From contig JAJNNX010000021.1 in the NCBI GenBank assembly GCA_023159155.1, positions 310,001 to 374,000 of the forward strand: 64,000 bases of DNA, written 5' to 3'. The position numbers and the translations under genes were made by a program. The notes beneath the pieces are model-generated. The model saw nothing but the letters and a program-made list of their open reading frames with translations. It had not been told where the DNA came from and ran no database searches. This stretch comes from Ustulina deusta (Eukaryota; Ascomycota; Sordariomycetes; Xylariales; Xylariaceae). Shown piece by piece: positions 47,092 to 58,988 of this stretch. Each line of letters starts with the position of its first letter. Within the stretch, counting starts at the first letter, position 1.

Positions 47092-50000
47092 TGCCTACAG
47101 ACTCCGCTATTCTAGCAAGCCTAACGCTTGTTATAGCAAATAGCAAAACAAACAGCAGTAGTGCTTTTAGTACCTAACCCTAAAAAAAGCTTGTTTTTTT
47201 AAGCTCCTACTTAATTTTTATTTTTTTTAAAAACTATAATAAAAACTTTTTTGTTTGCAAAAAAATTATTTTAGCTACTACTATAGCTATTAATAATATT
47301 TTTTTGTTTTTTTGTTTGTAATAAATATATATATAAAATAAGCTAAAAAAATAGCCAAAGTCTTTTCTTACGCCTTTATTAACTTTATAAAAAGAAATTC
47401 AATTACTAAATAGCTTGCTTCTTTTTATTTATTTTCGATTGTTTTTTTAACTAAAAAAGTTAGTATTACTAAACTAGCTTAAAACAACTAACAATTAGAC
47501 CTTTAGTTTTATATAAACATATTTTTTTAGCCCTCTTATACTATACTTTTTAATAATAACTAGCGCTTAATAAATAAAAAAACTAAAAGCTTAACTAATA
47601 ATATAAACTTATATAATAAGATATATTTTTGTTTAAACTTTTAAATATGTTTTTATATTTCTAGCTTTAATACAAGCTAATAAAAATAATAATCTAATAA
47701 TTCCGATTAGATTACTATTAAAAAATATTTTAAACAAAAAACTAAAATAATTTGCTTTAGTAACAAATTAAAAATCTTTTTTAAAATTATAAAAAATTTT
47801 ATACTTAAAAACTTTAATAAAGCTAAATTTCAAATTTGATTTTATGCCTTAATAAAATATAAACTAATAACCTACCTAGTTGCTATACCTATTATTACTA
47901 GCTAGTTAATTAGATATATAAATAAAAAAACTATAAATAATTTTATTAAAGCTAGCCTTTAGCTTAAAAAATAAAAAATAACTTCTAAAGCAAATAAAAC
48001 ATAATCTATATATGTTATATTAAATATTTCTATTTTTCTTATTTCAAACGGATAAATATTAGTTAACTTTATTACTAAAAAAGTTATTACAAAAACTAAA
48101 CAATAACTTAATAAAGTTGCTAGATCCTAATATAATAGTACTAACTAAGTAGTCTTTTTACTTAAACTAATAAAAAAAAAGTTTTTACTTTTTGGTTTAT
48201 GCCTATTTAAGCTTTTTTTAAAAACAAGTACTATTATTTAATATAATAATTATTAAAGCTTTTATAACTCCTAAATATATAATAATAAAAAAGTATATAT
48301 AGTTTGCAGCTATATATATATTTTTAGCGCTTATAATAAAACGGAGCGCTATATTAATTGTTATAGTTTTTATTTTATTTTTTTGCCTATTTGCCTAACA
48401 AAACTAATAATTAAAAAAAGCAAAATTATTAAACTTATAAAGGATTAATTTTAGTACTTCTATATATTAAAAAACTAAAACTTTAAAGCTTATAAAAAAG
48501 CTATTTAAATAGCTAATAACTATAAAAAAACCTTAATCTTTTTATTAACTATTTTATAGTTAGGTTTATAGTTATTTAAAAGTTGCCCCTTTTAGTAACT
48601 ATTAATAACAATTCTTTTAATAGAAATCCTGCTTAAAATTAAAGCTAAAAACCTATATATAAAAAATAAATATATCTCTAGGCAAAAAATAGCAAAACTT
48701 AGTACTCCAGAGCATTTTATAACCTTTAAGCCTTTTTTTTAAAAAAATAAATATAATTTTTATAAAAAAGCTATAGTTATTTAAGCTGCAGCCTTATAAT
48801 AATTAAGCTTTTTTAATAAGCTAGCTTTAGTAAGCTAGGTATTAAAACAATTTAAAACTTTAAAAAATATTTTTATAAAATTAGCTTTTTAATTAGTCCT
48901 AAAACTAAATGTTTAAAGCAATTAAAGCAAATATTTTCTTTTTTTTAAAGCTTTAATTTAAAAGGCCCCAAATAAATAAAAAAATATTAATTTAAACAAA
49001 AATAAATCTAAGTTAGAATTAAATATTTAAACGGATATTATTTCTTTTTTTTTTTAAAGTTATAACTAAAAAGCTTTTATAATTATTTAAGCTAATATTA
49101 ATAAGTTCTTAAAAGTATATAATATTTTTTTAGCCCTAAATAATAATAAAAAAGCTAATATTATATTTGTTTAAGAACTATAAGTTTTTGCCCGAAATAG
49201 CAAATATATATATAAAGGGCACCCTTTATATTAGTACTATAGCCCTAGGGGCAACTGGGTTGCTTACCCCCCCGGGGTTATAATATATATATATAAATGC
49301 TAGAAAGAATATACCTATACTCCTACCGAATTAATATATTTTTATATAATCTATATAGAAATATTTAGCTTTATTATTTATAATATATATAAGTTATTTA
49401 AATATTTTATTAATAACTTAGTATTTTTTTTATTTAAAGTATTATTAGTTCTAAAAAATATACTAATAGCTAGTAATTTTAATACTATATATTAGAACTA
49501 GGCCCTAAATATATATAATTTATATAATAATAATATAAAGCAAAAAATTGCTAATTAAACCTTAAACAGAAGCTTTTTTTAATAAATAATAAATATTTTT
49601 ATTTATAAATAAAGCAGTATTTTAGACCTAATTATAAATAATATTTTTAGGTCTGCTTTTTAAGTTAATAATAAATTATATACTTTTTTTAATTACTATA
49701 CTATTTAAACTATTATTTTATTTTAAAAAAAGTACTCTTGCTCTAAAAGCTATATTATTTATTTAAAAAACCTTTTGATATAGGTCAAAACTATTAAGCA
49801 ATAAATTAAACAAATTAAAGTTCTATATAAAATAATTAATATTAAAACTATTAAAAAACTTTATAATTTTATTAACTAAGCGTTTTAAAATATTTATTTT
49901 ATAACTTTTATTCTTATAAAATATAGCTATAAAAAGACTTTATAGTAAATATTTAAAATTATTAAAACAAAACATAAAATTGTTATAAATAGATCTAATA

Positions 50001-52850
50001 GTATTTTTATTAAAAAAGATATCTATAATTTAAAAAAAAATATAAAAGCTACTAAACAATAATATTAAAAAAATAAAATTAATAAGTCTTATAGCTCTTC
50101 CGAACTTTTTAAAATAGCAAAATAGCAAAAACTTTTAAATATTTTTAACTTTTTTTTTTTTAAATGTAATAGTAAGATTTTTGTTAAGCTATTAAAAAAA
50201 ACTAAGCTTTTTATTACTTATATTTTTTTAACTAAAACTATAAAAAATAATATTTTAGACTTTATACCTACTTATAACGTTATTTTTACTAAATACTACA
50301 AGTTTTTTATAGTTAACTTTAGGGTTATTAAACTTAAAGCTAAATTTGTATGCTATAAAGTTCTAATTACTGCTTTTAAAACAAATAAAATAAACTTAAG
50401 CTTATTTAAACTAATATAAAAATATATTAAGTAAGCTATTTTTATGTTTTATAACTTTTATTTAATATTAAAATATTATTTATGCTTTTTTTAATTTATA
50501 AAAATAATCTTTTTATTTAAACCTAATAAAAATAACTATATTTTAATTAAGTTTTAAAAGCTTATTTTTTTTTTTTTATTTAAACAAAAAATTAAAAAGA
50601 TTTTTTATAAAACAAATTTTAGTTACTACTATTAAACAAAACATTATTTTTTATTAGCACTTTAGGGCTTTTTTTAGTAAAAAAACCTTTAATTTAGTAT
50701 TTATTTTTGCTTATAATATAAAATAATATATTATTATTAAAAGCAAAGTTTTTATTTTATTTATTTTAGATATTATAAAAGCTTTTAATATAATATTTAA
50801 AAACTAATTAACTAAATATATTTTTAATTAAAAATAAAATATTAGAATTACTAAATAAATTTAATTATTTATAACTAATAAAATAGTAGTTCTATAATTT
50901 AAAGCAATTATTACCTTTTTTTGCTTTTTTAAATATAGCGTTTCTTAGAGCTTTTTTATTTTGTTTATTTTTTTTATACTATTTATAGCCCTTTTTTTTA
51001 AAAAAAGCTATAAATATTTTTATAAATAGCTTTAAATATATAAATAATATAGCTTTTATAAAACATAACAAAAGTTTTTCTAAAAATACTGCTAAATTTG
51101 GCTTATGTATATACTAAGCTACTTAATAAAATTAAAAAAACATTATTACTTTTAAACTTTTTAAATATAAACTAATTTATATTTTAGCTTTAAATAAACT
51201 ATATAAAAACTTTATAGTTATTAAAAATATTATAGTTCTTACTTTTAACTTTTTTATATATTAGCTAAAAATATATTTTAATAAAAAACTGCGATTTTAG
51301 TACTATATAAACGTTTAGGCTAGCAAAACTACTTATATAAATATTTTTTTTAAATTTTTTAGTAATATAGCTAGAGGGCTTTTTATTAAAGTTATATTTA
51401 AAGTAATAAAAGTTATTATAGTTTTTATTGCTATATATAGTAGTTTAGTCTAATATATTAGCCTAAAGAAATAGTTTATTAAAAACTAGCAGCTTAAAAT
51501 ATTTTTAGGCATATTTAGTTATATTTAAAAGATATATAATATATTAAGTATAATTGCTAAAATAGTTATTCCGGCGTAGTATATTTTTTTTTATTCTATA
51601 GTTCTTAGAAAAGTAAGCCTTTTTATTAAAAAGCTTTGTTTTAACTGAATTTAACTTATTAGTTTTGTTTGTTTTGCTAGTTTAGATTATAAGTACTTTT
51701 TAATAAATCAGATATAATAGCCCAAAAATAAATAATTAATAGTTTTTTAAGTTATAGTAATATTTTTTTTAAAACTTTACAAAGTTATTTTTATAGTTTT
51801 TTTTTTTTTTTTTTTAGGCTTTTTTATAAAAAACAAAAAAAAAAAAGCTAAAACATACAAAAAATAGTTTAAAAAAACTTTTTTTAAACAAGCCTTAAAA
51901 ATATAAAATATTATTATTTATTTAAATAGCTTTAAAAACAAATCTATGTTTTAGGGCTTTATAGCATATTTTTTAAAAAGCTTAGCTTTTTTTTATATAA
52001 ACTTAGATTAGCTTTATTAAAAAAAAGTTTTTAATACTAAATATAAAAAAACTTTTTAAGCTTTTAAATAATTTTTAATATAGTACGCTAAGATTTTTTT
52101 TTTATTTATACTTATATTTAGATAATATATCTATACTATATAGCTTTTTTAATAGTTTTTTTTATAGTTCTAATTATAAGTTCTAAAAGTTCTAAAGTAT
52201 AACTAAAGCTATATATAACTAATTATATTTATATTAGTTTTTTAAGTATTATAGTATAACTAGTAATAAAAAAACAAATAAAATAGCAAACCTTTTTTTT
52301 AAATAAGAACTATTTTCTAACTACTATTTTTATTTAAATAAACTTTTTTATATTTACTTTATATAAAAAACAAAAATTAAAACAAATATATATAATAATG
52401 TTTAATAGTATACTAACCGGCTAAATATATATAAAAAATAAAAAATAGATTAGCTTAAAAAAGCTAGAAATATTGCAAAGTTTAATTTTTTATATAATAT
52501 ATACTAAAAATTTATAGCAAAAAGATTAGAACATAAATATTTTATTACTTATTATAAAAAATTTAAATACTTTAAAAAATAAATAAATACTTACTTATAT
52601 AGCAAACTAGTAAATTAAAAGCATATTTTTAGCTATAATTTATAATATAAAAACTTATTTTTTTAGTTATAACACCTGCTAGCTAGAGAAGTATAAAAAA
52701 TATTTCTAAACATAAAAGCAGCTAAAAAATTCTATAGTTTTTAAAAACACAAAAGTATACTTATAGCCTTTGCCCTATTAGTTAAATAATATTTTTATTT
52801 AGCTAAACTAAACTATTTTTTTTTCTTATTTCCTTTATAAGCAACCGCGG
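47092..52850 (+). mobile_element. Tad1-like LINE (non-LTR retrotransposon), RIP-mutated; ends uncertain
   Basis: AT-rich block with no surviving frames but weak plus-strand similarity in the order expected of a two-ORF LINE. About 48240-48370 recalls the CCHC zinc knuckles of ORF1 (FSAYNKTERYINC-like). About 49180-49340 resembles an endonuclease region (GHPLY.YYSPRGNWV-like). About 50640-51560 has a reverse-transcriptase pattern (DIIKAFN, then VS.G.PQGSPLSPILF-like remains, then a KKLQ-like tail). No LTRs were found at its edges. The right edge lies where normal composition returns near 52850. The 5' edge is unclear: gypsy element 2 may have inserted into or next to it. Confidence 0.72.
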
Positions 52851-53076
52851 GACCCCGCTATCTACCCAAATATAAATCTTTTTAGGTTACGTAAGGTACT
52901 AGTGCTGATCGGGCGTACAAGGACTAGGCACCTGACCGCTGTAAATTAGTACTAGCAACCTAGGATAGACGTTAATAAACTCTCTCTCTCTCTCTCTTTC
53001 CCCCCCCACCAAGTACATCGTGTTTTCAACACCACGACTCTCTCTCTCTCCGCCCTGCTGGGTAACTTCACGCGCC
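52851..53076 (+). promoter_or_regulatory. Short promoter / 5' UTR of methionyl-tRNA synthetase, CT-rich
   Basis: About 230 bases separate the AT-rich block from the start codon of an essential gene. It includes a (TC)n run at 52981-52997 and another at about 53037-53050. CT-rich tracts near the start are common in highly expressed fungal genes. Confidence 0.5.
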
Positions 53077-56000
53077 ATGGGTTCGACAACACAGCCAATC
53101 CTCCCAGAGCCGGGCAAGAGGAATATCCTCATTACCTCGGCTCTGCCATACGTCAACAACACCCCACATCTGGGGAACATCATCGGATCAGTGCTCGTAA
53201 GTAGCCCCTTTTGACTCGCAACTTGCGCCAGCGCGCTAACTTGGAGCGACAACTCAGTCTGCCGATTGCTTCGCCCGCTACTGTCGCGCAAGGGGTCTTC
53301 GAACGCTGTTCATCTGCGGCAGTGACGAGGTAAGGACAAGCCTCGTCGTTGTCAGGCAAGACATCCTAAATCGAACATCTCATAGTACGGCACCGCCACC
53401 GAGACCAAGGCGCTTTCCGAGGGCGTCACGCCGGCAGAACTCTGCGCCAAGTACCATACTATTCATAAGGGGATCTACGACTGGTTCCGAATCGATTTTT
53501 CAATCTTCGGCCGCACGCCAACAGCACAACATACCGAGATAGTTCAGGACATCTTCAAACGGCTTTGGAGTAACGGCTTTATAGAGGAGCGTGAAACGAT
53601 ACAGCCATACTGTCCCAAGCATGAGTACGATTGCGCATGCCCCTATGCTGAACTCTTTAACGCGTGGTCGTTGACTCTTGCTTTCAAACAGATCGTTTCT
53701 CGCCGATCGGTTTGTAGAGGGGGAATGTAGCATCTGTCATTACCAAGGTCGCGCTGTCCTTCGTCTGGCTTTTGGTTGGAACCGCGTGTTAACGAGATCG
53801 CAGATGCTCGTGGCGATCAGTGCGATGCCTGCGGAAACTTGCTCGATCCACTCCAGCCCGCGGCCCAAGCGAACGACGTTGTTGACCAAGCCCAAGAATC
53901 AAAACCCACCGGATGGCTGATCAATCCCCGCTGCAAACTGGACGGGGCAACGCCAGAGGCCCGAGCTACGAAGCATCTTTTCCTTCGTCTAGACGCACTC
54001 AAAGATGATGTGGTGTCGTGGTTTCGGGGAGCAAATAAAGAGTGGAGTGCGAATTGCGTTGCTATCACAGAGAGCTGGATCTCAAGAGGATTGCAAGCCC
54101 GTGGTATAACTAGAGATCTAAAATGGGGTGTGCCTAGTACGTCGCATGCCCACGTTCTTCCGCTACACGGATATTTAGCGCCACTCCCGATTCATGAAGA
54201 CGATTTGCTAATTTCATTGTCAAAATAGTACCAAAGGGGTGCGAAGGACTATCAGAAGAGGAATATCGTGAGCAAGAGCAGTTCTTATCCTATCCCGTAC
54301 CACATCCACCCGGACTTCAGAGTCAAGAGCGGTGGGGGCGTTTTTGTATCAATAACTAATATCCTCGCGGTCTAGGCGACAAGGTGTTTTACGTGTGGTT
54401 TGATGCTTGCAGTAAGTTTAATTACCCCTATAATTAAAAATCGTATCGAAGTTGGTTATGCTGGGATATGAAGTGACGGCTCTAGTCAGTTATCGACTGC
54501 CAGCCTTATGATATTCTGAAACACGAATTATTGCTTACATCATTTCTACAGTTGGATATCCCAGTATCACAAAAAATTACACCGATGGCGATAATCTAGA
54601 AGGTAAGTATACGAGCGTGTGATAATTTAACAGCTAGCATGCTAATACATACGCCAGGCACACTCTGGACAAAGTGGTAGGTTGCCATTCGCACGATGGT
54701 CCTGGCTTAGAACTATATATCTAATAGCATTCCAGGTGGAAAAACCCCGAGGATGTCACACTTTATCAATTCGTAAGCACCGCGGAATTTCTTCTTTCTT
54801 CTTCCTTTCCTCTCAACGAGCCTCTAACTCTTCCTCGCTCCTGAGTCGCTCTGGAGATTTCACCTCGTTAGAAAAATTGCTGATTAACTACCAACAGATG
54901 GGTAAGGATAACGTTCCGTAAGTGATAGCTGCGTCATATGTCAACAGCGAAGTTTCCGACTCATCATTATGCAGGTTCCACAGTATAATATTTCCCGCCA
55001 GTCAGCTTGGAACCAAAGAGAATTGGACGAAAGTTGGCCGCTTCTCGACGACTGAATACTTGAATTATGAGGGTGGTAAATTCAGCAAATCCCGAAATAT
55101 TGGTGTATTTGGAAACTCGGCACAACTTACTGGAATCGATGCCGACATTTGGCGGTTCTTCCTCCTCTCCAGACGGCCTGAAACCAGTGATGCCGAATTC
55201 AAGTGGGAGTATGTCCTGGACAATGCCTAAGTCGAAGCCTGGTTGACTGACATCAATCTGCAGTGAGTTCCTTGACGTCAACAACAATGACTTGCTGAAA
55301 AATCTGGGAAATTTTGTGAACAGGGTAGTGAAATTTACTCATGCAAAGCTTGATGGGTACGTAAGCCTTTTAATCCTAAACTGTATTACATGTCACTTTT
55401 CATGACTCAACTAACTCTTACTTTTAACAGCACTATCCCCGACTATCGCAAGTATACGGAGCCTTCATTTGAGCAGTACAAGGCGGATGTCAATGCTCAG
55501 CTGCAGAACTACATCGTACGCACCTTAAAATCCTTCATTTATTCTTCTGGTAAATTTCGGATTGGCTACCCCTGCAGGCTTGGAACTCTGTGAAGCATGT
55601 CATGTACAGAAGTCGCTAACTTATAGCACTTGGTCAGACCGCTATGGAGGCGATCAAGCTCCGTCAGGGGCTACAGATCATCCTCAGGTATGTTTGATAT
55701 GAAACAAGAACCGCGGGGAAATGTTAACCTTCTTCTATAGTATTTCAGCTCTTGGCAATCAGTTTCTACAATCCAACAAGCTCAGTAATCAAACTCTCGC
55801 TGAACAACATGATAAGTGTACCGCGGTTGTCGGCCTTGCTTTGAACCACATTCTCCTTCTGGCGAACCTGCTCAGTATGTATTCAAATTTTAATGCCTTT
55901 CCTTTTTCTGGGAACCTGAAACTGGGGGGAGGTTTTGGGTTTTGCGAAATTACTGACAACCTCGTTCAAATAGCCCCATATATGCCCGAGACCGCACGAT

Positions 56001-56404
56001 CTATGCTCCAGCAAGTGGGCGTGGAAGTGGCGACGTTCTCGATTCCTGATATCTGGACCGCGAATACGCTCGAGCCTGGGCAGAAGATTGGAGCGGCTAC
56101 CCTTTTATTTTCTCAGATACCTGCAGCACGTGCTGAGGTGAGTTGCTCAACAAGAGTTACTCGTTGCGAAATCAAACGTGCTAATTAGTAACCCTAGGAG
56201 TGGCGTGAGACGTTTGGTGGTGATGAGCTCAAGAAACTAAAGGCAGCAGAAGCAGAGAAGGCTGCGGCTAAGAAAGCTGCCAAGCAGAAAAAGAAGGAAG
56301 AAAAGAATGCGCAAAAGGCTGCTGAGAAGGCTGCTGTTGATGCTGCTGCCACGGCCTCAACGGCGGCGGATACCCCCGCCCCTACCGATGCGCCTAGCAC
56401 CTAG
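53077..56404 (+). CDS. Methionyl-tRNA synthetase, cytoplasmic
   Basis: Class I aminoacyl-tRNA synthetase charging tRNA-Met for translation. Eighteen exons join in frame: 53077-53196, 53258-53329, 53386-53624, 53692-53747, 53804-54136, 54229-54267, 54376-54411, 54552-54602, 54658-54676, 54736-54772, 54898-54917, 54975-55208, 55264-55356, 55431-55515, 55638-55687, 55741-55874, 55974-56137 and 56198-56404. The product is 662 aa. HIGH-type HLGN is at residues 31-34. Zinc-binding Cys pairs (CSICHY and [10 protein letters not shown]) lie in the connective region. YVWFDACIGY follows, and the KMSKS-type loop GKFSKSR is near residue 375. The tail has an Ala/Lys/Glu-rich helix and a TPAPTDAP end. Several exons are very short (19-37 nt). 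The exon 6 end was fixed by frame and by a GTGAGC donor. No mitochondrial presequence is seen. Intact despite lying 230 bp from a RIP-mutated LINE. Confidence 0.96.
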
Positions 56405-57205
56405 TGTCTGCTTTTATGATTCTGGCGGCTGTGGTGGGATGTGAAGGGGCAGGTAAAAAAAAGCCAGGAATATGCTGGAATTGTGATTTTCCTGTGCATC
56501 GGCAATTGATGGGATAGCATAGCGAGAGGAATCCATGTTGTGATAGATTTGAAGCTGCAACTCGCCGGTCGGGGCTGTGGTTGTGTGTTTCCCGGGCCAA
56601 GCGTTGCATTGTGTTATTAGATTTGAAGGACTAGGTATACTGCACTGGACAAAACCCTGAAGTGATACGATTGGAATACTTGTAGTATCTACGGCACTGA
56701 CCATTAGTACAAGGAATCGATTTCTGAAAAGGACCCCGACGGGATGATCATTTTCAACCCCATTTCTTCACTAATAATAACTCGGTAGGGTCGAACTGTA
56801 CCGTGCGATCAGAGTTCCAATTGCGGTAGAGATGTGCGTACTGATGCGGTACCCTTTGAACTCGAGAGTCAGTTATATCCGACCGTCGAATGCTTATATC
56901 CGGCCAACTTGCGACCCACCCTTCGTCATCGTGGGGTGCGGTCCAGGGTGAAATTCGAGCTGGTTTCCTCCCGGCTATGGCGTTTTGGGGCTGTAGGATT
57001 GTGTCGTCGTTGTGTTGTATTCAGGATTTCTGTACGGTGTCGCTATCATTTGACTAAGTAGGCCCTCGACACTGTAGATCTCTTCGTGGGCGACATTCGC
57101 GCTGCGCTTACGGCATTCATGTTTTGGAGACTTGGATGACTGACTATAGGTATCTGATTAGGTGCTATATTATTTATAGGGGATTGTTACGGTGGCCCAT
57201 ACCTA
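56405..57205. other. Intergenic, nothing recognised
   Basis: Downstream of MetRS; ordinary composition and no gene recognised. Confidence 0.5.
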
Positions 57206-57602
57206 AGCACGAAGTGTGTCAAAATCTTACCCTGAGACCTAATACCACCAAACTTCAATCTTTTAACCTGAATTTCTCAACAACTACAAGGCTTAGAAAT
57301 TTCTAATAAATTGTAATAAATAGCTCTTTCAATTGCGTATCTAGTAACTTCTTTTTTAAAAATTTAGCTATTATTTTTATAAAGTTGTGCTTAGTCAGCT
57401 ATTTTAAAGCAAAATTTGTAACTATTAGTACTACTATATTTTTAGATTTACACCTATTTACAGGGGGTACAAATTGACATAAATGGTATAGCGTAGTCAT
57501 TGTAGACCTTTATGGAGTTAGTGTGGGATTAATGTGGGTTATAAATGGGGCTGCAATAGGTCCTTAGGTGTAAAGGTTTATGGTTTTGACACACTTCGTG
57601 CT
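57206..57602. mobile_element. MITE-like element with 19-bp terminal inverted repeats
   Basis: Perfect 19-bp inverted repeats (AGCACGAAGTGTGTCAAAA at 57206-57224 and its complement at 57584-57602) bound a 397-bp, partly AT-rich, non-coding segment. The flanks also resemble each other in inverted form (GCCCATA on the left, TATGGGC on the right, with about 5 extra bases on the left). A TA target duplication is suggested (57204-57205 on the left) but not exact. There is no transposase inside, so it would depend on another element, if mobile. Confidence 0.65.
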
Positions 57603-57677
57603 ATGGGCGGCTGTAGATTTGTTGCTGCAGGTGGTGGACTGATTGATTTGATCGATTGAGATTGCTCAATTCCCGCA

Positions 57678-58988
57678 ATGTCGCGCTCGAAATCTCTGCG
57701 GCAGATCCTCAGTCGCCCCCGCGTCTACCCCCCCACCACCCGCATCCCTGGACGTCATCTCTCTACTGCCCCCGTCTCGGCGGCAGACGCGGCAGCGAGC
57801 CTGCTCTCGTCCTTCAAGGACAAAACCCGCGCCGTCACGCAGGTGCTCGACGGGAACCAGCTGCAGAAACTCTCCCTCACACTCAACCGCCGCGCATTAC
57901 ATCCCGGCCTAGACGTTGCGGCGCGCACGCCGCCCGATGGCACCGTCGTACCGCCCGGGTACCATCTTGTTTATTTCACGCCTTGCGGCGTCGAGGATGA
58001 GCTCGGCGCTGATGGGACCGATGTTAGCTATAATGCGCCTGCGCCGTTTAGCAGGCGGATGTGGGCTGCGGGGAGTATGAAGTGGAGTGGGGAGCTGAGG
58101 GTTGGCGATGAAGTCACGGAGAAGACGAGGCTTTTGAGCGCCACGGCGAAGAGGCGCCGGGATGGCGGCGAGATGGTCCATGTTGAGGTCGCGAAGGAGT
58201 TTTGGGGGCCGAGGGGGTTGGCCCTTGTTGATGAGCGGTGAGTCTGTTTGTCTTTTCGATATGGATTGTTGGGGTTAGTAGGGTGTTCCGGTTTACGGCC
58301 GGGAATGGAGATGAGATATTATGAGATGAGGTGAGAGGTAGTGGGATTTAATACTGATGAGGGCTGTGAGAATAGGTCCTGGATATTTCGTCCCGAAGTC
58401 AAGACGACTGCATCGCCAGCAGCGGGGAAACCACTGCGTGAAGCTGTCATTCGGGGCCCCTCGACTGTGAAGGATGTACCGCAAGATGGAGGTTAGTATT
58501 CCCTCCTCACCTCACCTCGTTTATTTCTCTCATCTCACTTTTATTCGCCATCTTAAACTCAAGATACAATGAGAATCTTAAGTCAATCCTACCTGCCCCG
58601 AACGTGAAAGCTGACGATCGTCATTGAATCAAAAACAGCCTACCCGCACCGTCAACTCCGATGGTCCCCTACGGGTTTATTCCGCTTCTCGGCGTTGACG
58701 TTCAACGCCCATAAGATCCACTACGACCCCGCGTGGAGTACGGCCGTCGAAGGCCACCCGGGCTGTGTGGTCCACGGGCCGATCAATCTGATTAACATGC
58801 TGGATTACTGGCGGGATCACTACGCTGCTGAGGGACGCAGGGTCCAAGAGATTAAGTACCGCGCCTTTTCTCCGATCTATGCCGGCGAGACTTATAGTAT
58901 CTCCGCTGAGGCGGGCGATCCGAGGTGGAAGATACTGGTTAGGAAGGAGGGGCATACCTGTATGAAGGGGGAGCTCTTAGGAGAATGA
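57678..58988 (+). CDS. HTD2-like 3-hydroxyacyl-thioester dehydratase (hot-dog fold), mitochondrial
   Basis: Hot-dog dehydratase of the MaoC/FAS1-dehydratase type, related to yeast Htd2 (mitochondrial fatty-acid synthesis) and to mesaconyl-C4-CoA hydratases. Three exons join in frame: 57678-58237, 58376-58491 and 58639-58988, giving 341 aa. The N-terminus is rich in Arg and Ser and free of acids over the first 30 residues (to about RIPGRHLSTAP), a likely mitochondrial presequence. The conserved active-site block is TFNAHKIHYD (hydratase His/Asp), followed by VVHGPINLINMLDYW. FRPEV and SPTGLFRFSALTFN are also family features. Longer than yeast Htd2 (280 aa), as usual in filamentous fungi. Intron 1 is 138 nt and intron 2 is 147 nt. 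No lesion. Whether it serves lipoate/fatty-acid synthesis or organic-acid metabolism is not decidable here. Confidence 0.88.

Noticed and set aside
40881..53012. Shared TTCCCCCCCACCAAG at about 40881 and 52998 as a possible duplicated promoter
   Set aside because: Similarity stops after about 15 bases and both are low-complexity pyrimidine tracts.
54268..54375. Possible coding continuation in MetRS (after EEEYR)
   Set aside because: Keeping it breaks frame with the [11 protein letters not shown] exon; a GTGAGC donor at 54268 joins correctly.
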